A stretch of 64,000 bases of DNA from Casp-actino8 sp044358015 (GCA_044358015.1 JBIKOO010000004.1:1-64000); one strand, 5' to 3'; counted from the stretch's first letter, positions 17,041-26,492 are shown. Notes: generated by a model from the letters alone, not told the origin. Numbers and translations: made by a program.

Positions 17041-18483
17041 CTACGAGCGTTCGTCGCGTAATGCTGAGCGGCGTACTTTGCCAGCATCATCGCGAACTGC
17101 ATCGCTCGTGAATTCGAATGTGCGTGGCACCTTGTAACGAACGAGACGTTCGCTCAAGAACGAGCGCAACTCATCTTCATTGATGGGCTTTGACACCTGC
17201 ACGAGCGCATGAATGCGGTTGCCTAAGTCTTCATCAGGCAAACCAATGACAGCCGACGACACCACATCGGGATGTTCGCTCAAGGCGACCTCAACTTCTG
17301 CGGGATAGATGTTGGCTCCACCTGACAAGATCATGTCGCCACGACGATCGGTGAGATAGATGTAGCCCTCTTCGTCAATCTTGCCAATGTCTCCGAGGCT
17401 TTCCCAGCCGTCTGGTGATTTGCGGGCCTCGGCTCCAAGGTACTTGTACGTCACTCGGGTATTGCGCATGAAGATTTCGCCAATCGTTCCGCGAGGAAGT
17501 TCTTCGTAAGTCTCTGAGTCGAGAACTTTCATTTCGCCAGTGACGCAACGGCCAACTGAACCGCGGTGAGCTAACCACTCATCGCCACGGATAATGGTGA
17601 CAGCCTGTGCTTCGGTTCCGGCGTAGAGCTCCATGATCTTTTCGCCGCCGAGCCAATTGCACCATTCTTCTTTCAACCATGGCGGGCAGGGCGCTGCCAT
17701 ATGCCAAACAGTTGAAAGCGACGAGAGGTCGTACTTGTTCTTCACATCTTCGGGCAAACGCGAGATACGCGACATCATGGTTGGTACAAACAAAATCCAA
17801 TCGGCACTGTGCTTGTCGACCGCAGCCAACGTTGCTTCGGCATCAAATTGAGGCAAGAGAACTAAATGGTTGCCGTGGAAAAGCGAACCAGCACCAAACG
17901 AGAAGGGAGCATTGTGGTACAGCGGTCCTGGAATGCACACGACTCCGTCAACGCGCTGACCCATGCCTGGTGCACCCACGCTGACGATGCCAGGATCGCC
18001 AGCAACGATCAATTTGGGTCGTCCGGTTGAACCACCAGACGTCGGTGCCTTCATGGCGGGCGAAGTCACATCAGGTAAAGGTGAATCATCGTAAGCCGAG
18101 GCATCAAAATGCGCAGGCAATGTGACACGGCCAGGATGGGCCGATTGCTCGGCACCAACGACAAGCGCTGAATCGGCAAGTTCAACGATGGCTTCGCGCT
18201 CGCGGTTTGGCAAACGGTAACTGACCGGTTGTGGAATCGCACCAAGCTTCCATGCAGCAATGCATGCTTCGTAAAACTCAACTGAGTTAGGTAATGCAAC
18301 CGTGACAAAACTGCCAAATGAAACACCACGTTCGGCGTACGCACGTGCAAGGCGGTTCGTACGCGATTCGAGTTCTGCACGATTCACTGATTCATCACCG
18401 CAAGTAATTGCGGTGCGATTCGGATTTTCGGCTGCCTTGTCGGCGAGCGCCTGCATAATTGAAATGACATTTGGTGTATTCAT
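17041..18483 (-). CDS. AMP-dependent acyl-CoA ligase
   Basis: A 480-residue ANL-superfamily ligase; ATG 18483 follows a weak GAAAG site and matches the start of homology. The adenylate loop TSGGSTGRPK is at 148-157 and DRRGDMILSGGANIYPAEVE marks the hinge and C-terminal domain. The terminal GKVRR keeps the adenylation lysine. It most resembles bile-acid or short-ring-acid CoA ligases. Last gene of a ten-gene minus-strand operon with the Rieske oxygenase 19 nt upstream and ipd genes further up, so a steroid-derived acid is a plausible substrate. Confidence 0.85.
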   Translation of the reverse strand: MNTPNVISIMQALADKAAENPNRTAITCGDESVNRAELESRTNRLARAYAERGVSFGSFVTVALPNSVEFYEACIAAWKLGAIPQPVSYRLPNREREAIVELADSALVVGAEQSAHPGRVTLPAHFDASAYDDSPLPDVTSPAMKAPTSGGSTGRPKLIVAGDPGIVSVGAPGMGQRVDGVVCIPGPLYHNAPFSFGAGSLFHGNHLVLLPQFDAEATLAAVDKHSADWILFVPTMMSRISRLPEDVKNKYDLSSLSTVWHMAAPCPPWLKEEWCNWLGGEKIMELYAGTEAQAVTIIRGDEWLAHRGSVGRCVTGEMKVLDSETYEELPRGTIGEIFMRNTRVTYKYLGAEARKSPDGWESLGDIGKIDEEGYIYLTDRRGDMILSGGANIYPAEVEVALSEHPDVVSSAVIGLPDEDLGNRIHALVQVSKPINEDELRSFLSERLVRYKVPRTFEFTSDAVRDDAGKVRRSALRDERS

Positions 18484-18502
18484 GAAGTTACTTTCGTAGA
18501 AG

Positions 18503-19660
18503 TTATGCGTTGTCGAGAGCGTGCTGCCAGGTGCGATGCCAGTGCTGCAGCATCGGCTCATTACTACCAAAGTTAAAGTTAGTGAGCCCGATTTCTGCTC
18601 CACGTTGACACTGTTCGGCGGCCGGAAAGTCTTCGGTACCCACGACAAGCGCCGCAAAATCTGCGCCACGTTGACGAGCTTCACGATCTTCTTCATTGGC
18701 AATGGGCTTCAGTGAAGCCTCGGTGAGGTCAACGGTGCATTCATTGACGTTGCGTCCGGGATAGACGCGGAACATTTGACAGCTCACTGGAGTTTCAAGC
18801 AAAACAACACTGGGGAACAACGTGTGAATAATGCTGACTGGCATTGTTGGTGGCCAATGTTCTTCGGAAAGGTCGACCACTTTTTCGGTTCCGGTTGTCG
18901 GGAACCCCCAACGGGCATGTTTGCCGAAACTGTCGTAAATGGGATTGTGTAAAACCAAGTTTGACAAAGTGTCACGATGTAAATAGTCAACGTGATACGA
19001 CTCGAGGTTCACATCAAAAGCAATTTTCCAGTTGGCTTTGAGTGTCCACGTGTGTTGGCAAACAACTTCGTGAGTCTCATAGCCACACCAACGGAGTTGT
19101 GGTTCGATATCCGCAAAGGCAGCAGCTGGATCGACGTCATCGCTCAATCCGACAGCTATCAGTCCTGCGACGTCGGCGATGGGCAATGGTTGAAGTCCGA
19201 GCGAGCTCTTTTCGATATCACTAAAGGCGTATGCCTGTGGTTGACCCGCAACATCGCCGTTGAGTTCAAAAGACCATGCGTGATACGGACAGGTCAATCG
19301 ACGTGCTTCACCGCAACCATCGGCAACTTGAGCGCCGCGATGGGTGCACGCATTACGGAAGGCACGTAAGACACCATCATCAGCCCGAGTGACGAGCACC
19401 GGGTGACCGGCGACATTCTTGGTGATAAAAGTTCCGGGTTTTGGAAGTTCGCCGGTCCACCCAACGATGTGAGCACCTCCACGAAACAGCACATCAAGTT
19501 CTTTTTGGAAACGAGTTGGATCAGTAAAAACTGTTGCTGGCTCAGTCATTGAGCCCGGAGCATGATCAAGAGTTTTACCTCGATAGTTATCAAGTAGACG
19601 ACGAACGAGCTCACGTGGAAAGCGCTCGCTTGTGGCTTGATCTGAATTTGTGACGGTCAT
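18503..19660 (-). CDS. Rieske aromatic-ring-hydroxylating oxygenase, alpha subunit
   Basis: A 385-residue Rieske non-heme iron oxygenase. The [2Fe-2S] motif uses Cys105, His107, Cys124 and His127, and the mononuclear iron ligands include His223 and His228 (YHVDYLH). The start has a clear AGGGGGAAT site. No beta subunit or reductase lies in the operon, suggesting a homomeric alpha-only (type IA/KshA-like) architecture with an unlinked reductase. It does not look specifically like KshA. Substrate unknown; context suggests a ring-containing carboxylic acid. Confidence 0.88.
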   Translation of the reverse strand: MTVTNSDQATSERFPRELVRRLLDNYRGKTLDHAPGSMTEPATVFTDPTRFQKELDVLFRGGAHIVGWTGELPKPGTFITKNVAGHPVLVTRADDGVLRAFRNACTHRGAQVADGCGEARRLTCPYHAWSFELNGDVAGQPQAYAFSDIEKSSLGLQPLPIADVAGLIAVGLSDDVDPAAAFADIEPQLRWCGYETHEVVCQHTWTLKANWKIAFDVNLESYHVDYLHRDTLSNLVLHNPIYDSFGKHARWGFPTTGTEKVVDLSEEHWPPTMPVSIIHTLFPSVVLLETPVSCQMFRVYPGRNVNECTVDLTEASLKPIANEEDREARQRGADFAALVVGTEDFPAAEQCQRGAEIGLTNFNFGSNEPMLQHWHRTWQHALDNA

Positions 19661-19727
19661 GTATTCCCCCTAGACAGACGTGGCAGACCCCTCTGCTCAC
19701 TCTTGGTAACAGTGTGTCAGAAAATGG

Positions 19728-20363
19728 CTAGTAGGCGCTGATCGCAATGAAAAGAGCGCTGGCCGTGGCAATAACCGAGGCGTCCGGGCGGTCTTCGCGG
19801 AGCTCGGCCTCAAGGAAAATCTTGCGCCCGTCACGTTGGCCGAGCCAGGCATAGATCACCAAAGGCACATGGAGCGGCGTGGGGGCTTTGTAATTGATCG
19901 TGAGTTGGCCGGTGTACGCGACAGTCTTCAAGAGGTTCAACATAAAGCCCATGGCATCATCAAAAGCAAGGGCGACAATTCCTCCGTGGCTACGTGCGGG
20001 AGCACCTTCAAAAGAGGAGCCGATGATAAACGTCGCTTCGACGCGGTCGCCGCGGCGGTGGACTTGCATTTCGAGACCATGAGGGCTTCCGGGGCCAGAT
20101 CCGGGGCGGGTGATATGGCTCGTTAGTTGGGTGTTGTCCGGAACTTCGGTGTCGTGGGCTGTAGAGAATTGTGAAAACTCTCGCGAACGAGCAATGCCTT
20201 GCTCGAAATTGGTGCTGAGCACATCTAAGGCTTTGATTGCTTCTTCCATCGACTCAATGTCGACTTCACGACCGATCACCGCGTGACCGAGTCGCCGCAC
20301 CGCGCTACCTAAGCGAACTCTGGTCTCATCAAATGTCTGGTCAAGTCCTTCGGGATATTTCAT
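19728..20363 (-). CDS. PaaI-type hotdog thioesterase
   Basis: A 211-residue protein with an N-terminal helical region (about 1-90) and a C-terminal hotdog domain. The latter has GAPARSHGGIVALAFDDAMG, the canonical PaaI/4HBT active-site loop and catalytic helix. These enzymes hydrolyse acyl-CoA thioesters, releasing CoA trapped in dead-end intermediates. It overlaps the MFS gene upstream by 4 bp, consistent with a salvage-plus-export pairing in the steroid operon. Confidence 0.82.
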   Translation of the reverse strand: MKYPEGLDQTFDETRVRLGSAVRRLGHAVIGREVDIESMEEAIKALDVLSTNFEQGIARSREFSQFSTAHDTEVPDNTQLTSHITRPGSGPGSPHGLEMQVHRRGDRVEATFIIGSSFEGAPARSHGGIVALAFDDAMGFMLNLLKTVAYTGQLTINYKAPTPLHVPLVIYAWLGQRDGRKIFLEAELREDRPDASVIATASALFIAISAY

Positions 20364-21637
20364 TGCGATGGCTCCTGCACATCTTCAATCTTGGTCGTAT
20401 TGAGGTCGTTCAACCAACCCCGTGAGACAAGCAGCACAACGACGCCAAATAAAACTGCAGCATCGGCGAAAACAGCGACTCGCATTGTGAAGATGTCACC
20501 TAAACGGCCTAAGGCAAAAGCTCCAAGTGGAATACCAGCCAAAATACCAAGCACGTAGAAACTCATGGTTCGGCCACGTAAGTGATCGGGGACCGTACCT
20601 TGAATCAACGTATTGAGTGCGACAGCCGATTGAAGGTGCGCCAAACCACTAATGAAGTATGCAAGTAGTCCGACCCAATAGATCGATGTCATCGGAATCA
20701 TCGCTGTACTGATTGAAAACAGAATCAGTGCAACGACGACTCGGGTTGAACGTTGCATGTGGTCGCCAAGTACGACAGAAAAGAGCGATGACATGAGTGC
20801 GCCGAGCCCGAGGGCGACCAACAATGCGGCGTTGTCTGTTGATGGTCGGTCATAAATTCGGTCAGCAATCGCTGGCGCAATATGTTGCAACGACTGCCCG
20901 CACAAAGAAGTAATGAAGGCAAGAAAAACAACGAGTCGTAGAGGGCGATGACGCCAGACAAAAGACCCGCCTGCTTTGATGACGTCAGACACCTTCCCCT
21001 GACTCGCGGCCGAGATGATTTGTCGGGGGCGCGATAACGCAAGTGCAGCAATAACTAAGAGGAAAGTGATGGCATTGATAAAGATTGCGGCGCCCGTGCC
21101 AAGTGTGCTGACAACAAGTCCAGCAAAACCTGGCCCGATGGCGCGGGCCAAAGTGAATTGCACTGAATTCAACTTGACCGCATCAAGTAATTCCTCGGGA
21201 GGAACGAGCAGTGGTACGAAGCTTTGCCAAGCGGCAGTTTGGAAACCGGTGGCAATACCTCCAACAAGTGCAATCGCAACAATTAAGCCAGGGCCAATTG
21301 AACCGGCGAGATACAAGGCCCACAGAAAGAAGGCGCAGAACATCTGCACCGTCTGGGTGATCATCAGAATTTTGCGGCGACTCATGCGATCTGACAACAC
21401 GCCCGCATACGGAGTTAAAAAGACGGCTGGCAAAAGTCCGGCCATTGATGACACGCCAAGCCAGGTTGAACTGTTGGTCAGGTCGTATAGCAATGCAGGA
21501 ACAGCAACGACTTGCATCCAGCCACCGGCATTAGAGATTGCAGCGGCAGTCCAAAAAAATGCAAAGTCTCGGTGGCGTAGCGCGCCTAATGACCCATGCC
21601 TCTTAGGCGGGGTAGAAGTGTTTTGCTCAGAACTCAC
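20360..21637 (-). CDS. MFS transporter (12-TM exporter-like)
   Basis: A 425-residue integral membrane protein of the major facilitator superfamily. About 12 hydrophobic segments are visible, and the loop after TM2 reads GVLSDRMSRRK, the family signature. The N-terminal RHRDFAFFW is typical of the enterobactin-exporter (EntS/DHA3-like) group. Overlaps of 4 bp with both flanking genes place it firmly in the ipd operon. Likely exports pathway metabolites or xenobiotics; uptake cannot be excluded. Confidence 0.85.
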   Translation of the reverse strand: MSSEQNTSTPPKRHGSLGALRHRDFAFFWTAAAISNAGGWMQVVAVPALLYDLTNSSTWLGVSSMAGLLPAVFLTPYAGVLSDRMSRRKILMITQTVQMFCAFFLWALYLAGSIGPGLIVAIALVGGIATGFQTAAWQSFVPLLVPPEELLDAVKLNSVQFTLARAIGPGFAGLVVSTLGTGAAIFINAITFLLVIAALALSRPRQIISAASQGKVSDVIKAGGSFVWRHRPLRLVVFLAFITSLCGQSLQHIAPAIADRIYDRPSTDNAALLVALGLGALMSSLFSVVLGDHMQRSTRVVVALILFSISTAMIPMTSIYWVGLLAYFISGLAHLQSAVALNTLIQGTVPDHLRGRTMSFYVLGILAGIPLGAFALGRLGDIFTMRVAVFADAAVLFGVVVLLVSRGWLNDLNTTKIEDVQEPSQ

Positions 21638-22440
21638 AGATCGGCAATGGGGAAATTGAAATTCGTTGTTGTCACGCCACCATCAACCGCGATGATTTGT
21701 CCAGTGACGTAACTCGAAGCTTGAGACGCTAAATACAAAACTGCCGCGGCGATATCATCGGGGTCGCCAAGACGACGAAGTGGCGTTGCGTTTTCAATCA
21801 TGGATCGCAGTTCAGGATTGGTTGCCACGATTTCAAGAGCCTCAGTCAAGATTGCACCAGGAGCAACCGCATTCACACGAATCTTGGGATTGAGATCAGC
21901 GGCCATCAATTCAACAGCGTGATCTAGTGCTGCTTTTGCTGAACCGTAAGCGACATATCCGCGACCCACGACATGGCCGATTGCGCTTGACACCATGACA
22001 ATTGAACTTGCACCAACGACACCGTTGCCAGCAGTCAACAAGTGAGGGACGCACTCGCGCACGAGACGTAATCCGTTGATGACATTGTTCTCAAAAGCGT
22101 TTCGCAAGTCTTTGTCACTGGTGTTCATGAATGGCTGTGGCATTGAGCCACCGACCACACTGATCACTGTGTCAATACGTCCGAGTTCATCAACGGTGCG
22201 TTGCACTGCGGCAGAAACATCTTCAGCGTTGTTGGCATCGCAGGGCACAACGATTGCTCGTCGACCCATCGCTCGCGCTTGGGCAGCAACGTTCTCGAGT
22301 TGATCAACGCTACGGGCCATGACCGCAATGTCGGCGCCGGCTTTAGCTAAGGCAAGTGCACTCGCCGCACCAATACCTCGTCCAGCACCCGAGAGCAGCG
22401 CAACTTTTCCAGACATGTTGTAACGATCAAGAACGGACAT
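21634..22440 (-). CDS. Short-chain dehydrogenase/reductase of the ipd operon
   Basis: A 268-residue SDR with cofactor motif SGAGRGIG near residues 17-24, an altered NNAG (VVGG) and an intact active site YGSAK. It is preceded by a strong GGGGGAA site. In the mycobacterial HIP pathway an SDR (IpdF) oxidises 5-OH-HIP-CoA, but this protein does not look like an IpdF orthologue to me, so I do not name it. Role in the steroid operon inferred from co-transcription only. Confidence 0.85.
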   Translation of the reverse strand: MSVLDRYNMSGKVALLSGAGRGIGAASALALAKAGADIAVMARSVDQLENVAAQARAMGRRAIVVPCDANNAEDVSAAVQRTVDELGRIDTVISVVGGSMPQPFMNTSDKDLRNAFENNVINGLRLVRECVPHLLTAGNGVVGASSIVMVSSAIGHVVGRGYVAYGSAKAALDHAVELMAADLNPKIRVNAVAPGAILTEALEIVATNPELRSMIENATPLRRLGDPDDIAAAVLYLASQASSYVTGQIIAVDGGVTTTNFNFPIADL

Positions 22441-22476
22441 GGTTCCCCCAATAGATAAGTGAGTAGTTCTAAAGAT

Positions 22477-22938
22477 TCAGTCGGTCAGCCAACGACTGAT
22501 TGACTCAATGACACAAGCAGGCTTCGTGGATCCTTCGATTTCAATAGTGATCACGATGGTGGTTTGTAATCCACCTTTCACTTCAGAAACCGCGGCGAGT
22601 TCAGCACCGCCACGAATGCGTGATCCAACTTTGACAGGAGAAGGAAAGCGAACTTTGTCGGTCCCGTAATTCACGCCAGCAGAAAATCCTTGCACCTCAA
22701 CAATTTCGGGCAAGAACAAATTCGAAATTGACAGGGTGAGATAGCCATGGGCGATTGGTGCACCGAATGGGCCCTTAGCAGCGCGTTCGGGATCAACATG
22801 GATCCACTGGTGATCTCCGGTCGCTTCGGCGAATAGATTCACGCGGGCTTGATCAATTTCCATCCACTCGCTGTATCCAAGATGTTTGCCGAGATGACTT
22901 CGCACATCATCAGGGCCGTGAAGTGTTGTAACTGCCAT
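22477..22938 (-). CDS. MaoC-like (R)-specific enoyl-CoA hydratase
   Basis: A 153-residue single-hotdog MaoC dehydratase. The hydratase-2 motif FAEATGDHQWIHVDPERA supplies the catalytic Asp and His, and GPFGAPIAHGYLTLS is the second conserved block. It adds water to enoyl-CoA or removes it from (R)-3-hydroxyacyl-CoA esters. It lies between the SDR and ipdC with short gaps (36 and 21 nt), consistent with a beta-oxidation step on a steroid-ring acyl-CoA. Confidence 0.88.
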   Translation of the reverse strand: MAVTTLHGPDDVRSHLGKHLGYSEWMEIDQARVNLFAEATGDHQWIHVDPERAAKGPFGAPIAHGYLTLSISNLFLPEIVEVQGFSAGVNYGTDKVRFPSPVKVGSRIRGGAELAAVSEVKGGLQTTIVITIEIEGSTKPACVIESISRWLTD

Positions 22939-22959
22939 AGAAATCTTCCTTGTGAATGT

Positions 22960-24036
22960 TTAGCGAGCGAGGTCGGCTAAAACAGCGTTGGCTTCGGTGA
23001 TGATGCGATCAATGAGATCAGCGCAAGTTGGAAGATCGTCAATGATGCCAACGACTTGTCCACTTGCCATGACACCTGATTCGGTCCTGCCATCAACGAG
23101 TGAAGTCTTGAGCAACATCGGAGCGTTAGCAGCCATGACCATCTGTGAATATGACAGGTCCATTGACTTCTTCATGGCCATTCCTTCGCGCATCATGTCG
23201 CTAAGTTTGGCGCCAGTCATTTTGCGAAACTTGAGGGCATTAATTCCGGCACGAGGCAATGCCAAGAATTTTCCGCGACTGCTTTCGAGTTGATCCACAA
23301 GTTCGGTGCGCAAGACGCGGTGCGGGACTCCGTCAACTTGAACAGACACAACCGTGTCAAGAACACCCTTTGAGATGTAGTAATCCTTGACGGCTTGTGG
23401 CACCGATGAATCGCTCGTCAGCAAGAAGCGCGTGCCCATGGCAACGCCGGATGCTCCATAGGCGAGTGCGGCGACAAGACCACGACCATCAAAGAAGCCA
23501 CCAGCAGCGATGACTGGCACGCGACCAGCAACGGCATCAACTACTTGCGGCAATAAAACGGTTGTGGGGACAGCACCGGTGTGACCGCCTCCTTCGCCGC
23601 CTTGAACGAGTACCGCGTCAACGCCCCACTCAAGAACTTTCTCGGCGTGACGTTTTGCTCCGATTGAAGGAATAACAACGACGCCAGCATCCTTCAAACG
23701 AGAAATCAAATCAGGTTTTGGTGCCTGAGCGAAACTGGCAACTTTGATACCTTCATCAATCATCAAACTGATGCGATCTTTGACATCTGCCGAATCAGCG
23801 CGCAAGTTGACACCGAACGGCTTGGTTGTGCGGCTTTTCACTTCGGCGATCGACGTTTTCAATTGATCAAAGTCCATGGTCGCGCTGGCCAAAATGCCAA
23901 GAGCCCCAGCGTTAGCAGTAGCACTGACAAGCTTTGGTCCGGCGACCCAACCCATCCCTGTTTGCACGATGGGGTATTTGACTCCGACTAAATCACAAAG
24001 CGAAGTTTGTAGTCGGGGGAGTGGTGTCACGCTCAT
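22960..24036 (-). CDS. ipdC: IpdC-like flavin-dependent (5R)-HIP-CoA oxidoreductase, nitronate monooxygenase family
   Basis: A 358-residue NPD-type FMN TIM-barrel protein. The opening YPIVQTGMGWVAGPKLVSAT, the GGEGGGHTG loop and AGGFFDGRG phosphate-binding region match my recollection of mycobacterial IpdC (Rv3553) closely. IpdC introduces a double bond in HIP-CoA during steroid C/D-ring degradation. Gene order echA20-ipdA-ipdB-ipdC is the same as in Mycobacterium tuberculosis, and its start overlaps the ipdB stop by 4 bp. A generic nitronate monooxygenase role is the alternative, but synteny argues against it. Confidence 0.85.
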   Translation of the reverse strand: MSVTPLPRLQTSLCDLVGVKYPIVQTGMGWVAGPKLVSATANAGALGILASATMDFDQLKTSIAEVKSRTTKPFGVNLRADSADVKDRISLMIDEGIKVASFAQAPKPDLISRLKDAGVVVIPSIGAKRHAEKVLEWGVDAVLVQGGEGGGHTGAVPTTVLLPQVVDAVAGRVPVIAAGGFFDGRGLVAALAYGASGVAMGTRFLLTSDSSVPQAVKDYYISKGVLDTVVSVQVDGVPHRVLRTELVDQLESSRGKFLALPRAGINALKFRKMTGAKLSDMMREGMAMKKSMDLSYSQMVMAANAPMLLKTSLVDGRTESGVMASGQVVGIIDDLPTCADLIDRIITEANAVLADLAR

Positions 24037-24788
24037 GCGGGAATCTCCCGATGACGTAGACCCTTGGGGTCAATAACTTCGATCGCAGCACTCTCTTCGG
24101 CTGTTGGTGGACGACTCACTGGAACATTTGCTGGAATCACTAATTCAAATCCAGTGTTTGCAACAACATCGTCGACGCTGACTCCTGGGTGCACGCTGAC
24201 GAGCCGCATTGAGTTGTCAGGAGAATTGAAATCAAGCACGGCAAGATTGGTGACGACACGACGCAGGTCATGGCGCTTGGCAATAAAGCCTCCGACCTTC
24301 TTCGCGCGGTCGTAGCCAACACCACTCACCATGTCAACACTTGGTACGAAAACTGTTGACTGATGTTTTGGAATGAAGAAACTTGTTGTGTTGTTGACTG
24401 TGTTGCCTGGCCCACCACGAACACCGAGCAATTGCGACTTGGGCTTGGCCCATGGGCCGATGTTGGCGATATTGCTGTTGCCATAGCGATCGATTTGGCT
24501 TGCACCCATCATCACGTGGCGACGACCACCAGCAAGAGTGTCAAAGACACTGCGGAACGGAATCCATCCTTCAACAAGCTTTTGGGTGCCACCGATAGGT
24601 AGGTCTCCAGAGACATAGAACGCTTCCCCGTCGCTGATCATTAAGTCAGGTTCGAATGTGGCCCGAGCAACGCGTGCGCCGAGCATCTGCATGACTCCCA
24701 TGCCTGATGCGAAAATTTCTCCGTCACCGCGCCATGCTTCGGCACAGGCAACAGCAATGACATCAGCAAGTGCTACTGAATCGCTCAT
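24033..24788 (-). CDS. ipdB: IpdB, steroid-ring-cleaving CoA-transferase-fold hydrolase, beta subunit
   Basis: A 251-residue class I CoA-transferase-fold protein. The GVRGGPGNTVNN segment and KKVGGFIAKRHDLRRVVTNL stretch are characteristic of IpdB rather than of 3-oxoacid CoA-transferase beta subunits. The IpdAB heterodimer hydrolyses the last steroid ring (COCHEA-CoA) in the cholesterol pathway. It overlaps ipdA by 4 bp and ipdC by 4 bp, which supports stoichiometric coupled translation of the two subunits. Confidence 0.88.
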   Translation of the reverse strand: MSDSVALADVIAVACAEAWRGDGEIFASGMGVMQMLGARVARATFEPDLMISDGEAFYVSGDLPIGGTQKLVEGWIPFRSVFDTLAGGRRHVMMGASQIDRYGNSNIANIGPWAKPKSQLLGVRGGPGNTVNNTTSFFIPKHQSTVFVPSVDMVSGVGYDRAKKVGGFIAKRHDLRRVVTNLAVLDFNSPDNSMRLVSVHPGVSVDDVVANTGFELVIPANVPVSRPPTAEESAAIEVIDPKGLRHREIPA

Positions 24789-25687
24789 TTCGTGGCCTCC
24801 TTGGCTGCTTTGATTTCTTCACGCCATGTAACAACTTGTGATTGATAGTTGGCTTCATCACCAGCTAAGAAGCGTTCGCTAAATGCTTTCCATGTCTCGG
24901 GGTCGCGAGCGGCTTCAACGTAAGCCTTTTGGAATGCCTCGTCTCGGCCGTAGTCGGGTTCACACGTGGTGAAGTGCGCACCGTTTGGAGCGTGAATCAC
25001 ACCATCGACCATTGAGCGATTGATCTTGAGCGTGTGGAAGGTGCCTTCTTTCAAAAGGTCTTCGGTTGGAATGATTTTTTCTGCGCTCACAAATCGTCGA
25101 CCCGGTTCGCACGCTGCCAAGAAAAGATCATCGAAATACACATCGGGTCCGAGATACTGGGCATTGCCGCGAGCATCTGAACGATTCATGTGCACGAATG
25201 CAGCGTCAAGTCGAATAGCCGGAACAGCAAGCAGTTCTTCGCCATCGGCGTACGGCGACTTCACCGTTTTGAGCGATGGGTTGACATCCATCACTCCGCT
25301 TCCTAGACCTGCACGTGTCGGCAAGAAAGGCAGGCGTAACGAGCCAGCAAACAATGCCCACTGCAACATTCCTTCGTCCCATTCGGTTGGTTCAGGAATC
25401 GTTGCGTTCTGACGCGCCAGACGGAAATGAGGTTCGAGCGGAATGGAGTCAAGTGAAACAAACGCGTAGATCAGTTTCTTTACTTTGCCGGCTGCACATA
25501 ACAAGCCCACATCGGGGCCGCCATACGAAACAACGGTGAGATCGGTGATATCTGAACGAAGAAGTGAACGCACCAAACTCATGGGCTTACGGCGGCTTCC
25601 CCAGCCACCAATACCGAGAGTCATTCCACTTTGAAGTGTGGCGACTGCTTGATCTTCGGTGATGATTTTGCTACGTGGCTCAGACAT
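24785..25687 (-). CDS. ipdA: IpdA, steroid-ring-cleaving CoA-transferase-fold hydrolase, alpha subunit
   Basis: A 300-residue class I CoA-transferase-fold protein. GIGGWGSRRKPM, YGGPDVGLLCAAGKVKK and the C-terminal HFTTCEPDYGRDE block match mycobacterial IpdA (Rv3551). With IpdB it opens the remaining carbon ring of COCHEA-CoA by hydrolysis. ATG 25687 is chosen because it is 1 nt past the echA20 stop; an in-frame ATG at 25756 lies inside echA20. Cytoplasmic; second gene of the operon. Confidence 0.88.
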   Translation of the reverse strand: MSEPRSKIITEDQAVATLQSGMTLGIGGWGSRRKPMSLVRSLLRSDITDLTVVSYGGPDVGLLCAAGKVKKLIYAFVSLDSIPLEPHFRLARQNATIPEPTEWDEGMLQWALFAGSLRLPFLPTRAGLGSGVMDVNPSLKTVKSPYADGEELLAVPAIRLDAAFVHMNRSDARGNAQYLGPDVYFDDLFLAACEPGRRFVSAEKIIPTEDLLKEGTFHTLKINRSMVDGVIHAPNGAHFTTCEPDYGRDEAFQKAYVEAARDPETWKAFSERFLAGDEANYQSQVVTWREEIKAAKEATK

Positions 25688-25688
25688 C

Positions 25689-26456
25689 TCAGTTGCCGTC
25701 TTTCTTGTTCTTTTTGTCGGTGCCCGCGAAATCATCACGCAATTCGTCAGCGACACCGGTCAGATTGAGCTCAAAGGTAAAACCTTGTTCAAAGCGGTAG
25801 CTGCGCTTGACATCCCACAAGTCAATGCCATTCAAACTTTCTTTGGCGGCACGAATCACGGTCGGGTGTTTGTCAGCGATGCTTTCTGCGACCTTCATTG
25901 CGGCGTCACGAAGTTCGGCACGCGGCACGACTTGCAAAACGCTGCCAAAGGCATGGAGTTCGGCCGCAGTTGCGGTGGCCGATGTGTAGACCATGGCGCG
26001 CATCTTGTGTTGGGGAACGAGGCGAGCCAAGTGTGTGGCCGCGCCAAGTGCTCCGCGGTCAACCTCGGGCAGACCGAAGAACGCGTCATCGCTGGCGATG
26101 ATGATGTCGCTATTGCCAACAAGTCCGATGCCGCCACCGACACAAAATCCGGCAACGGCAGTGATCACTGGGACGGGGCAGTCGTAGACGGCAGCGAAGG
26201 CGGCGTAGCAACCCTTGTTGGCACCGATTAACGCATCGAAACCTTGCGTGTTCTGCATCTCTTTGATGTCAACTCCGGCGTTAAAGCCACGACCCTCGGC
26301 GCGCAAGACGACGACGCGTACCTTTGTGTCGCGACCCAAGGCTGTGATGGTGTCGGCGACCTCGAACCATTCAGCCACCGTAAGGGCGTTAACGGGAGGA
26401 CAGTCCATGATGACCTCGGCAATGCCGCGGTCGTTGATATTTGAAGAAATTCCCAC
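25689..26456 (-). CDS. echA20: EchA20-like crotonase (HIEC-CoA hydrolase)
   Basis: A 255-residue crotonase. GFNAGVDIKEMQ, then FCVGGGIGLVGNSD and FGLPEVDRGALGAATHLARL are close to EchA20 (Rv3550) of mycobacteria, which hydrolytically opens the D ring of HIEC-CoA. The start is uncertain: GTG 26456 gives the expected length, while the frame stays open to an in-frame start at 26555 that would overlap the divergent SDR. First gene of the ipd operon, directly followed by ipdA after 1 nt. Confidence 0.85.
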   Translation of the reverse strand: MGISSNINDRGIAEVIMDCPPVNALTVAEWFEVADTITALGRDTKVRVVVLRAEGRGFNAGVDIKEMQNTQGFDALIGANKGCYAAFAAVYDCPVPVITAVAGFCVGGGIGLVGNSDIIIASDDAFFGLPEVDRGALGAATHLARLVPQHKMRAMVYTSATATAAELHAFGSVLQVVPRAELRDAAMKVAESIADKHPTVIRAAKESLNGIDLWDVKRSYRFEQGFTFELNLTGVADELRDDFAGTDKKNKKDGN

Positions 26457-26475
26457 GGGTTGAGCGTACTCGCCA

Positions 26476-26492
26476 TCTGACGAAGCGTCAGA
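26476..26492. promoter_or_regulatory. Candidate operator of the ipd locus (17-bp palindrome)
   Basis: TCTGACG (26476-26482), AAG, CGTCAGA (26486-26492): a perfect 7-bp-arm dyad placed in the 69-nt divergent region between echA20 and the SDR at 26526. It is about 20 nt before the first start and 33 nt before the second. Location mirrors the KstR2 operator position of mycobacteria, although the sequence differs from the KstR2 box I know (CAAG-N2-CTTG core). Confidence 0.5.

Noticed and set aside
21015..21659. Plus-strand frame of about 214 codons opposite the MFS gene
   Set aside because: It has no recognisable domain and lies antisense to a clear 12-TM transporter with 4-bp overlaps on both sides.
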